Source: Mycobacterium sp. Aquia_213
Lineage (GTDB): Bacteria; Actinomycetota; Actinomycetes; Mycobacteriales; Mycobacteriaceae
Assembly (NCBI RefSeq): GCF_026625985.1
Contig: NZ_CP113116.1
Coordinates: forward strand, 248,001-312,000
DNA: 64,000 nt
Direction of reading: 5' to 3'
In this document: in pieces, positions 1-7,989 of the stretch
How the letters are laid out: every line of letters starts with the position of its first letter
Numbering within the stretch: the first letter of the stretch is position 1
The notes under the pieces: model-generated
Told to the model about the DNA's origin: nothing
Databases searched by the model: none
The model's input: only the letters and a program-made list of their open reading frames with translations
Position numbers and translations under genes: made by a program

Positions 1-570
1 GATCGGGCATCCTTCTATCCGTGTGATGTCACCAGCGCATGCCACCTGGGCATCCCGTGGGGCGTTGGGTGGATCACCGCCATGTTTATGCATGCCGGTT
101 GGGACCACATCCTCGGCAACATGCTGTTCCTGGTGATCTTCGGCAAAAACGTAGAGGACGCTTTCGGCCGGCTTGGCTATCTTGTCTTCTACTTCGCCGG
201 CGGACTCGCCGCGATGATCTTGCAAACCGCGATGACCTTGCTCTTCGGAACGGCGTCGGATGCGCGGATACCGACGTTGGGTGCCAGTGGCGCGATCGCG
301 GCCGTGCTGGGCGCCTACATCGTGCTTTATCCCGACTCGCGCATCCTCACTTTCGTGGGGTGGTTCCCGATCGGCATCCCGGCGTGGATTTTCCTCGGCG
401 GCTGGTTCCTGTACCAGTTCTTCGAGGGCAACGCGGCGCTGATCCACCCCGCCGACGCGGGTGGCAGTGGGGTCGCGTTCTTTGCCCACGTTGGCGGCTT
501 CGTCTTTGGTGTGCTCGTGGCGGTAGCTCTCACGCGTACTGGACGAATCGCGGCCCGCAGTCCGGGATAG
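1..570 (+). CDS. Rhomboid family intramembrane serine protease (5' end outside the window)
   Basis: The reading frame is open from base 1 to the stop at 568-570, so the gene began upstream of the window; 189 residues are visible. The rhomboid signature is clear: an H-A-G-W-x-H-I-L-G-N segment (the His and Asn that line the oxyanion hole), the nucleophile region T-L-G-A-S-G-A (Ser about residue 96 of the fragment) and the catalytic His in F-A-H-V-G-G-F-V-F-G (about residue 163). At least five hydrophobic helices are present. The product should be an integral membrane protease that cuts transmembrane substrates; its substrate is unknown. It converges with the M1 peptidase gene on the other strand. 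An ATG at 82 is internal, because conserved rhomboid residues lie before and just after it. Confidence 0.9.
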   Translation, partial: DRASFYPCDVTSACHLGIPWGVGWITAMFMHAGWDHILGNMLFLVIFGKNVEDAFGRLGYLVFYFAGGLAAMILQTAMTLLFGTASDARIPTLGASGAIAAVLGAYIVLYPDSRILTFVGWFPIGIPAWIFLGGWFLYQFFEGNAALIHPADAGGSGVAFFAHVGGFVFGVLVAVALTRTGRIAARSPG

Positions 571-588
571 GCTGCCACCCAGCGCTTT

Positions 589-1911
589 TCAGGGCACCGT
601 CGTCGCGTACAGCCACGCCTCCCATAACGGCCGTAGCGACTCGTCCGAGTAGTTGGCCGCCAGGCCGGTGAAGTCGTCGGTAATTGCGACGCCGTGACGA
701 TGCCGCGACGTCCAATCCTTGAGCAGCGCAAAGAATTTGTCGCTGCCCAGCCGTCCGCGCAGCGCGTGCAGGGTCAACGCGCCGCGTTTGTATACGCGGT
801 CGTCGAACATATCGCGTGCTCCGGGATCGGTCAGTAACAGGTCTTGTGGCTTGGCCCGCAGCTGCGTGTGGTGCAGCCGCGCGAGGTCGTCGGCGCTGGG
901 GCCGCCGCTGCGCTCGGACCACAACCACTCCGCGTAGCACGCGAACCCTTCGTGCAGCCAGATATCGCGCCACTGGCCCGCGGTCACCGAGTTGCCGAAC
1001 CACTGATGTGCCAGTTCGTGGGCGATCAGCCGCTCGCTGGACCGGGTTCCGTCGCAATGGTTCGCCCCGAAGATCGAAATGCCTTGGGCTTCAAGGGGTA
1101 TCTCCAGCGGGTCGTCGGTGACGACGACGGTGTACCCGGTGGCCAGCGGATACGGCCCGAACAGCTCGATGAACAACTTCATCATCTCGGGTTGGCGGGC
1201 GAAGTCGTGATCGAAGTCGCGGCGCAACCGGGAGGGCAGCGCGGCCTGTATCGGTACCGGGGCACGGACCAGCCGCCGCATCTCGTAGCTGCCGATCTGC
1301 AGGGTGATCAGGTAGGTCGACGTCGGCTCGCGCTGTTCATAGGTCCACACGGTCCGTGACGCGCGGGCCCGACGGGAGAGCAGCTGCCCGTTGGCGATCA
1401 CCCGGTACCGGCTTTCGGTGCTGACCTGGATGTGAAACGCGGCTTTGGCGCTGGGATGGTCGTTGCAGGGAAACCACGACGCGGCGCCGTTGGGTTGTCC
1501 CGCAACCAGCACGCCGTCGGTCAGTTCCTCGAAACCGACATCGCCCCACAGCGAACGAAGCGGCCGCGGCGAACCGCCGTATCGCACCACGATCGACAAC
1601 GCCGCCCCAGTCGGGAACTTCGAGGGCAGCCGGATGCGTAATTTACCGCCACGACAAGAGAATTGGTCCACGCGCTTGCCGTTCACCGAGACCTTCGACA
1701 CCGTCAACGCGCTCGCCAGATCGAGGGTGAATTGCTGCAACTCGGTCAGCGTGACGGCGGTGATCGTGGCCGAACCGGACAGCCGGTTCAACGAGACCTT
1801 GTAGTCCAGATCCAACTCGTACCGGGATACCTGGTAACCGGCGTTGCCGTTTTTCGGCAGGTACTCGTCGATCACATCGGGTGGCGGCGCCTTCTTGGCG
1901 GAAGCCTTCAC
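589..1911 (-). CDS. Short M1-family zinc aminopeptidase
   Basis: A 440-residue M1 (gluzincin) metallopeptidase. It has the N-terminal beta-sandwich followed by the zinc site H-E-L-A-H (about residues 298-302) and the third ligand Glu at about 321 in W-L-H-E-G-F-A. It is about half the length of PepN-type enzymes and lacks the C-terminal helical domain, as in the short M1 group. The usual G-A-M-E-N exopeptidase motif is replaced by E-A-Q-G-I-S (about 274-279), so N-terminal recognition may be altered. The GTG start at 1911 overlaps the TGA of the upstream synthetase gene by 4 bp (GTGA), implying translational coupling; longer starts would run into that gene. Being coupled to a Pls-like synthetase, it may trim or degrade the product, which is an inference. 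Confidence 0.85.
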   Translation of the reverse strand: MKASAKKAPPPDVIDEYLPKNGNAGYQVSRYELDLDYKVSLNRLSGSATITAVTLTELQQFTLDLASALTVSKVSVNGKRVDQFSCRGGKLRIRLPSKFPTGAALSIVVRYGGSPRPLRSLWGDVGFEELTDGVLVAGQPNGAASWFPCNDHPSAKAAFHIQVSTESRYRVIANGQLLSRRARASRTVWTYEQREPTSTYLITLQIGSYEMRRLVRAPVPIQAALPSRLRRDFDHDFARQPEMMKLFIELFGPYPLATGYTVVVTDDPLEIPLEAQGISIFGANHCDGTRSSERLIAHELAHQWFGNSVTAGQWRDIWLHEGFACYAEWLWSERSGGPSADDLARLHHTQLRAKPQDLLLTDPGARDMFDDRVYKRGALTLHALRGRLGSDKFFALLKDWTSRHRHGVAITDDFTGLAANYSDESLRPLWEAWLYATTVP

Positions 1912-4900
1912 GCCGCCGTGTCCTCGGCGCCACGCCCGGATGCATCCTTGCGCGCCTTCTTGCGGCGGGGATTCCACGGCCTGATCGGATTGCCTTGCCA
2001 GCGTGTCGATCCCGGCACCTCATCGCCCCGCACCACCAGGGACGCGGGTCCCACTGTCGCGCCGGCGCCGAGTCGGGCGGCGGGCAGCGCAACGCAATGC
2101 GGGCCCAGCGTCGCGCCGGGCTCGAGCACTACGCTGTCCATGCGCATGATCCGGTCGTGAAACAGATGTGTCTGCACCACGCAGCCGCGGTTGACGGTGG
2201 CGCCGTCGCCCAGGGTGACAAGATCGGCCTCAGGGAGCCAATAGGATTCACACCAGACGCCGCGCCCGATCCGGGCGCCCAGCGCGCGCAGCCACAGATT
2301 CAGAACGGGTGTACCGCTGGCCGCCCGGGCGAACCAGGGCGCGGCGACGGTCTCGACGAACGTATCGGCGAGTTCGTTGCGCCAGACGAACGACGACCAG
2401 AGCGGAGATTCGCTGGCCCGGATCCGGCCGACCAGAAGCCATTTCGCGACGATCGTGATTGCGCCGGCGACGGCGCCCGCCGCCAGCAGCACCAGCCCGC
2501 CGCCCAACGCCGCCCACCAGATGCCGAATATCCGTGCCAGCGCTTGCAATCCACCGAGCACGGCGAGTCCGATCGCGACCGACACGATCACCGGCAGCAA
2601 CCGGAACGTTTCCACCAACGCCCGCATTGCCTTCAGTCGTTGCGGCGGGTCGTATGTGGTCGCCGCGTCGGCCTCGGCGGGGCGACGGCGCAGCCGCATC
2701 GGCGGGCTACCCAGCCACGACGAGCCACGTTTGGCCTTGGGCGGCGTGGCCGACAACACCGCCACCAGTCCGTCGTCGGGGACGCGTCGGCCGGGCTGGG
2801 TAATGCCGGAATTGCCGAGGAACGCGCGCCTGCCGACGGTCGTCGTTGCCGCGTAGATCCAGCCGCCGCCCAGCTCGTAGGACGCCACCATCGTGTCGTC
2901 GGCCAGGAACGCGCCGTCCTCGATCACGGTGAACTTCGGTGTCAGCAACACCGTCGAAATCTCGGTGCCCTGGCCGACTTTGGCGCCCAGCAGCCGTAGC
3001 CACATCGGTGTCAGCAGGCTGGCATAGAGCGGGAACAGATAGTTGCGCGCGGCGTCCATCAGGCGCTCGGTAGCCCACAGCTGCCACCCGGCGCGGCTGC
3101 GCACCGGGTGATAGCCCTCGCGCAGCCCGAGCGACAACACCCGCACCGCGAGCACGGTCAGCAGTGCGTACACCGCGAGTGTGGCCAGCGTCGCAACCGG
3201 TGTCCACAGCAGCGCCGGGACCACGGCCTGCGACAGGCGATGGGTGTGCCGCACCCCAACCCCGATCACCGCGAGGCCGCTCGCCACCGCGACCAGCGGC
3301 AGCGCCCCCAGCAGTACCGACGTCAGCCCGTACATCGCCACCCAGTGCGTGCGGCGCGCAGGCCGTTCGTCCGGCCACGGGTGGTTGACCCGGCCGGACT
3401 TCACCGCCGGCGAGCCCTTCCAGTACTGGCCGTTTTTGATCTTGTCCAGCACGCCCGCGCCCGGTGCCACGTCGGCGTTCTTGCCGACAACGGCGCCGGG
3501 CAGCAACGTGCTGCGGGCGCCCACCGTCGCGTCGTTGCCGATCGTGATCTCGCCGACGTGGAACGCGTCCCCGTCGATCCAGTGACCGCTCAGGTCGACC
3601 TCGGGTTCGATCGCGCAGCGGTGACCGAGGGTGAGCAACCCGGTGATGGGTGGCAGCGAATGCAGGTCGACCCCCTTGCCGATGTCGGCGCCGAGGGCGC
3701 GGCCGTAGTACACCAGCCACGGCGCCCCGGACAGGTTGTGGGCGCCGCCGGCCTCGGCGAGCCGTTCGGTGAACCAGATCCGCAGGTGCACCGACCCGCC
3801 GCGGCGATAGGTGCCCGGGCGCACTTTCGACAGCAGTATCCGCGCGCACAGCACCGCGATGCCCATCCGGCCCAACGGCGTGACGAACAAGACGAACGCC
3901 ACCGCGATCAGCCACCAGTTCACCGCGACGGTCCACGGCACCACATGCAGGGCGCGGGCGACATTGTTGCCGAGCGCCAGCCACGTCAACCACGGCAGCG
4001 CCGATAGCGTCGCCAATGGCACGGCCAGCACGGTCTGCGCGAACCGTGTCAGCCACGGCGTCGGCCGGACGGTACGTTCGGTGACCTCCGGCGGCGCCTC
4101 GAGTTCGTCGAGGAACCCGGCGAGCGAGCCCAGCCGGGGGTGGTCGTACAGATCGGCAACCGTGACCTGCGGGTACTGCTGGCGCAGCGCGGCGACAAGT
4201 TGCGCGGCGGCCAGCGAGCCGCCGCCCAGCGCGAAGAAGTCGACCTCGGTGGTGTCGATCGCGGCCCCGAGCAAGTCCCGCCACAACCCGGCCAGCCAGC
4301 CGGTCGTGCCGCCCAGATCCACCGCTTCGTCCGACTCGCCGCCCGGCGGTGGCCACGGCAGCGCGTCGCGGTCGACCTTGCCCGATGTGCGGGTGGGCAG
4401 CTCGTCGACCCGGACCAGCCGCGGGACTAGCGAGGCCGGCAGCTGCGCGGCGAGCCGGGCGCGCGCCTCGCCGAGGTCGAACTCCGGATCTGCGCTGACC
4501 AGATAGCCGACCAATACCGGTGTGCCGGTGGCGGTGTGGCGCACCGCGGCCGCCCCGCCGCTGACCCCGGGCAGGTGCACCAGCGCCGAGTCGACCTCGC
4601 CCAGCTCGATTCGCCGGCCGCCGACCTTGACCTGGTCGTCGCTGCGGCCGCAGAAATACAGCCCGTCGCGTTCCAGCCGGACCAGATCGCCGCTGCGATA
4701 GGCGCGCGCCCAGCCCAACGACGGCATCGCGGCGTACTTCTCGGCGTCCTTGTCCTTGTCCAGATAGCGGGCCAGCCCGACGCCGCCGATCACCAGTTCG
4801 CCCACGTCGCCGTAGACGACCGGTAGGCAGTCAGCATCGACGACGGCCAGGTCCCAGCCGGGCAGCGGCAGGCCGATGCTGATCGGCCCGGTGCCGCCGA

Positions 4901-5828
4901 GTCTCGCCGCGCACGCGACCACCGTGGCCTCGGTCGGGCCGTAGGTGTTCCACACTTCCCGGCCGTCGACGGCGAGCCGCTCGACCAGCTCCGGCGGACA
5001 GGCCTCACCGCCAAAGATCAACAGCCGCACCGCTTCCAGCGCCTCGCTGGGCCACAGCGCAGCCAGCGCCGGCACCGTCGAAACCACCGTCACGTCGCGG
5101 GTGACCAGCCAGGGACCGAGGTCCATCCCGCTGCGCACCAGCGAGCGCGGTGCGGGAACCAGGCAGGCACCGTGGCGCCAGGCCAGCCACATTTCCTCGC
5201 ACGACGCATCGAAGGCCACCGACAGCCCGGCCAGCACCCGATCGCCGGGCCCAATCGGGTTGTCTTGCAAGAACATCTGCGCCTCGGCGTCGACGAACGC
5301 GGCGGCGCTGCGGTGAGTCACTGCGACACCCTTTGGCGTGCCGGTCGATCCGGAGGTGAAGATGATCCAGGCGTCGTCGCGGCCCAGCGGCGCGGTGGCC
5401 CGCCAGCCGCGCGATAAGCCGACACCCCGGAGCAGGCCCGCCTCGGTGATGACGCCCACGACGCCGGCCTCACCGAACACCAACTCGGCGCGTTCGTCGG
5501 GATCGTCGGCGTCGACCGGCACGTAGGCCGCGCCAGTGGCCAGTGTCGACAGGATCGCGACGTACAGCGCATAGCTGCCCGACGGCATCCGGATCCCGAT
5601 CCGGTCGCCGCGCCCGATGCCCCGGGCGGCCAACCACTGCACGCTGGCCTCGATGTCGCCGATCAGTTCGTTGTAGGTGAGCTGGACGGTGCCGTCGTCG
5701 ATGGCCGTCGCATCCGGGTAGCGCGCGGCGGTCTCATAGAGGATGTCGATCAGCGTGCGCGGGCTCGGTGCGGCAGGCGACAGCGTGTACTGCGCTGGGA
5801 CTCGTGCTGGAACAGGGGCTATCGCCAC
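1908..5828 (-). CDS. Pls-like single-module nonribosomal peptide synthetase (A-PCP-membrane/LbH)
   Basis: 1306 residues. Residues ~25-490 form an amino-acid adenylation domain with A3 (F-T-S-G-S-T-G-T-P-K-G), A4 (F-D-A-S), A5 (N-T-Y-G-P-T-E), A7/A8 (Y-R-S-G-D, Q-V-K-V-G-G-R-R-I-E-L) and the A10 lysine (K484). A carrier domain follows, with phosphopantetheine Ser538 in L-G-G-G-S-L. The rest is alternating transmembrane pairs and three soluble left-handed-beta-helix-like repeats (about 700-800, 950-1040, 1210-1290). This is the layout of epsilon-poly-lysine synthase (Pls), which has no classical condensation or thioesterase domain. Aligned to GrsA, the specificity residues are D207 A208 E211 S250 I271 G273 T295 V303 V304 K484, close to published lysine codes. 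It should activate one amino acid and link it repeatedly at the membrane. The M1 peptidase gene follows with a 4-bp overlap. Confidence 0.85.
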   Translation of the reverse strand: MAIAPVPARVPAQYTLSPAAPSPRTLIDILYETAARYPDATAIDDGTVQLTYNELIGDIEASVQWLAARGIGRGDRIGIRMPSGSYALYVAILSTLATGAAYVPVDADDPDERAELVFGEAGVVGVITEAGLLRGVGLSRGWRATAPLGRDDAWIIFTSGSTGTPKGVAVTHRSAAAFVDAEAQMFLQDNPIGPGDRVLAGLSVAFDASCEEMWLAWRHGACLVPAPRSLVRSGMDLGPWLVTRDVTVVSTVPALAALWPSEALEAVRLLIFGGEACPPELVERLAVDGREVWNTYGPTEATVVACAARLGGTGPISIGLPLPGWDLAVVDADCLPVVYGDVGELVIGGVGLARYLDKDKDAEKYAAMPSLGWARAYRSGDLVRLERDGLYFCGRSDDQVKVGGRRIELGEVDSALVHLPGVSGGAAAVRHTATGTPVLVGYLVSADPEFDLGEARARLAAQLPASLVPRLVRVDELPTRTSGKVDRDALPWPPPGGESDEAVDLGGTTGWLAGLWRDLLGAAIDTTEVDFFALGGGSLAAAQLVAALRQQYPQVTVADLYDHPRLGSLAGFLDELEAPPEVTERTVRPTPWLTRFAQTVLAVPLATLSALPWLTWLALGNNVARALHVVPWTVAVNWWLIAVAFVLFVTPLGRMGIAVLCARILLSKVRPGTYRRGGSVHLRIWFTERLAEAGGAHNLSGAPWLVYYGRALGADIGKGVDLHSLPPITGLLTLGHRCAIEPEVDLSGHWIDGDAFHVGEITIGNDATVGARSTLLPGAVVGKNADVAPGAGVLDKIKNGQYWKGSPAVKSGRVNHPWPDERPARRTHWVAMYGLTSVLLGALPLVAVASGLAVIGVGVRHTHRLSQAVVPALLWTPVATLATLAVYALLTVLAVRVLSLGLREGYHPVRSRAGWQLWATERLMDAARNYLFPLYASLLTPMWLRLLGAKVGQGTEISTVLLTPKFTVIEDGAFLADDTMVASYELGGGWIYAATTTVGRRAFLGNSGITQPGRRVPDDGLVAVLSATPPKAKRGSSWLGSPPMRLRRRPAEADAATTYDPPQRLKAMRALVETFRLLPVIVSVAIGLAVLGGLQALARIFGIWWAALGGGLVLLAAGAVAGAITIVAKWLLVGRIRASESPLWSSFVWRNELADTFVETVAAPWFARAASGTPVLNLWLRALGARIGRGVWCESYWLPEADLVTLGDGATVNRGCVVQTHLFHDRIMRMDSVVLEPGATLGPHCVALPAARLGAGATVGPASLVVRGDEVPGSTRWQGNPIRPWNPRRKKARKDASGRGAEDTAA

Positions 5829-5897
5829 CCCACGAAAATACTCAAATCCTGGCGCCGCGCCGGCAAGCGCTTGCGGCGTGTGGGGGCTGGTTGCGTC

Positions 5898-6548
5898 TCA
5901 GGCAGGGCGGCGCTGCTCGAGCCAGTCGGCCAGCGAGCGTCCGGCGTCAAGGACATGGCGTTCGGCGATCGTGCGGGACCGTTCCACGTCCTTGTCACCA
6001 AGCGCGTCGAGCAGCTCCTGATGGTCGTCCAGCGAAAGTTTCTCGTGGTCGGGAAACAGGGTGAGGAAGTTGCTCGGCACCACCCGGGCGGCCTGTTTGA
6101 TCTGCGTCAGCAGCCGCGGCGAGTGTGCGGCGCGATGGATTTTCTGGTGGAAATGCCAGTTGGCCTCGCCGATGCTGTCGTCACCGGAGCGCGCCACCAC
6201 ATCCGCGGCGAGCTCGCGCAGCATGTCGAGCTCTCCCGGTTCGATGCGGTGGGCCGCCCAGGCGGCGGCCTGTCCGGTGAGGACGCCGAGGATGGTGAAG
6301 CTGTCCATCACATCGGTGGGGCTGATGCCGATCACGGTGACGCCGCTGCGGGGCGCGACCTGCACCAAACCTTCGTAGGAGAGTTCGAGCAGGGCCTCGC
6401 GGACCGGGGTCCGGCTGGTTGCGAACTCCTCGGTGATGGCGTCGAGGTCGATCCGCGCGCCGGCGGGCAAAGCGCCGGTCAGGATGCGGTCCCTGAGCTC
6501 GCGGGCGGCCCGCTCGCGCACCGTGCCGGAGATGTCGATCGCTGCCAT
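5898..6548 (-). CDS. GntR/FCD-type transcriptional regulator
   Basis: 216 residues with an N-terminal winged helix (about 10-75; the recognition helix contains T-S-R-T-P-V-R-E-A-L, typical of GntR proteins) and a C-terminal all-helical FCD-like effector domain (about 85-210) with several conserved His residues suited to a metal-bound carboxylate ligand. The gene is divergent from the LLM monooxygenase / CoA-transferase / lyase operon, 67 bp apart, and the space between holds an inverted repeat (6586-6601) that is its likely operator. It is therefore probably the local repressor of that operon and of itself. The ligand is unknown; an organic acid or acyl intermediate of the operon's pathway is the natural guess. 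Confidence 0.88.
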   Translation of the reverse strand: MAAIDISGTVRERAARELRDRILTGALPAGARIDLDAITEEFATSRTPVREALLELSYEGLVQVAPRSGVTVIGISPTDVMDSFTILGVLTGQAAAWAAHRIEPGELDMLRELAADVVARSGDDSIGEANWHFHQKIHRAAHSPRLLTQIKQAARVVPSNFLTLFPDHEKLSLDDHQELLDALGDKDVERSRTIAERHVLDAGRSLADWLEQRRPA

Positions 6549-6582
6549 CCGGGAATGCTACCAAATGCCGCATCTCACATTT

Positions 6583-6601
6583 GATATCTGAAATATCAGA
6601 T
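6583..6601. promoter_or_regulatory. Probable GntR operator in the divergent promoter
   Basis: ATCTGA-AATA-TCAGAT (6586-6601) is a perfect 6-bp inverted repeat. It is interleaved with GATAT-CTGAA-ATATC (6583-6597). It lies in the 67-bp gap between the GntR gene and the LLM monooxygenase gene. The plus-strand gene has no clear Shine-Dalgarno and a TAGGTT-like -10 sits at 6604-6609, so its transcript may be leaderless, which would put the operator over the promoter. Confidence 0.6.
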
Positions 6602-6615
6602 GTTAGGTTTCGACT

Positions 6616-7989
6616 ATGGCTGATCCACGACACGACAAGATGGCCCTCGTTGCTTTCATGCAGGCGGGCAGCACCTCGGTGTACGCGGGCTCGTGGCGGC
6701 ACCCCGCGACCGAACACGGCTACCTCGACGCCTCTTACTACGCCAAGATCGGCCGCCAGCTCGAAGAAGGCTGCTTTGACCTGATGTTCTTCGACGATCG
6801 CCTGGCGATGCCGGGCGTCTATGGCGGATCGGTGGCTGAAGCGGTGCACTACGGCGCGCGGCCGGTCAAGCTGGACCTCAGCGTCGTGCTTGGCGTGCTG
6901 GCCGAGGCGACGTCGCGCATCGGACTGGGCGCGACCTACTCGACCACCTATTACCAGCCGTTCCACGTCGCCCGGACCTTTGCGACACTCGATCACCTGT
7001 CCGCCGGTCGGGCCGCCTGGAACGTGGTCACGTCGGTCAACGACAGCGAAGCACAGAACTTCGGGGTCAATGCCCATCTCGGTCATGACGAACGCTACGA
7101 CCGGGCCGACGAGTTCATGGACGTGGTGGCCGGTCTCTGGGATACCTGGGAGGACGACGCGGTCCTGCACGACCGATCGTCCGGTCAGTATGGTGACCCC
7201 GCCAAGGTGCACGAGCTAGGCCACGTCGGACAGTACTTCTCCGCCCGTGGACCGCTGACCGTGCCCCGCACCCCCCAGGGCAGGCCGGTCATCATCCAGG
7301 CGGGCTCGTCGGGTCGCGGCCGTGAATTCGCTTCGCGCTGGGCCGAATTGATCTTCACCGGGGACCCGGGCATCGAGGTCGCGCGCAGCCACTACGCCGA
7401 CCAGAAAGAACGCATTGCCGAGGCGGGGCGCGATCCTGCCTCGGTGCGGATCTGCCCGATGGCCTACGCTGTGGTGGGCGAGTCCGAGGCCCACGCCAAG
7501 GAGCGCGAAGCTCTGTTCCTCAACGATCTGGTTCACCCCATGGCATCACTGACACTGTTGTCGGAGTTGATGAATTACGACTTCGCGCAACACGATCTGG
7601 ACGATCCCGTCACCGACGAGTTGATCGCATCCGTCTCCGGAATTCGGGGACTGGTCCAGAACCTGCGCACCCACATCGGTGGTGACACCGTGACCGTCCG
7701 CGATCTGGCCGGCCATCGCGCGACCCTGCTGCAGGGTCCCCGCTTCGTCGGTACCGGCGAGCAGGTCGCCGACCAGATGGCGGACTGGTTCGAAAGCCGC
7801 GCCTGCGACGGTTTCGTGCTGGCGGCAACGCATCTGCCCGGGGCATTCGAAGACGTCGTGCGGATGGTCGTTCCGGAGCTACAACGACGCGGGCTGTTCC
7901 GCACCGAGTACGAGTCCTCGACATTGCGGGGACACCTTGGGCTGCAACGGCCCTCGAACGCACACGTGGGTGCCGGTGCGAATGCTTGA
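6616..7989 (+). CDS. LLM-class flavin-dependent monooxygenase, NtaA/SnaA/DszA type
   Basis: 457 residues of the bacterial luciferase fold, in the subgroup of nitrilotriacetate monooxygenase NtaA, SnaA and DszA. Diagnostic stretches are F-F-D-D-R-L near residue 58, L-G-L-G-A-T-Y-S-T-T-Y near 100, F-A-T-L-D-H-L-S-x-G-R-A-A-W-N-V-V-T-S near 125 and Q-A-G-S-S-x-R-G near 230. Such enzymes use reduced FMN from a separate reductase and O2 to oxidise C-N, C-S or ketone substrates. No flavin reductase gene is adjacent. The ATG at 6616 gives the normal N terminus. It is the first gene of a three-gene operon with a CoA-transferase and a CitE-like lyase, which suggests that the oxidised product enters CoA-ester degradation. 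Confidence 0.88.
   Translation: MADPRHDKMALVAFMQAGSTSVYAGSWRHPATEHGYLDASYYAKIGRQLEEGCFDLMFFDDRLAMPGVYGGSVAEAVHYGARPVKLDLSVVLGVLAEATSRIGLGATYSTTYYQPFHVARTFATLDHLSAGRAAWNVVTSVNDSEAQNFGVNAHLGHDERYDRADEFMDVVAGLWDTWEDDAVLHDRSSGQYGDPAKVHELGHVGQYFSARGPLTVPRTPQGRPVIIQAGSSGRGREFASRWAELIFTGDPGIEVARSHYADQKERIAEAGRDPASVRICPMAYAVVGESEAHAKEREALFLNDLVHPMASLTLLSELMNYDFAQHDLDDPVTDELIASVSGIRGLVQNLRTHIGGDTVTVRDLAGHRATLLQGPRFVGTGEQVADQMADWFESRACDGFVLAATHLPGAFEDVVRMVVPELQRRGLFRTEYESSTLRGHLGLQRPSNAHVGAGANA

Noticed and set aside
2707..4356. A 549-codon open frame on the minus strand inside the synthetase gene
   Set aside because: It overlaps the adenylation/membrane gene in another frame and is extremely Arg/Gly-rich, the usual artefact of high-GC DNA.
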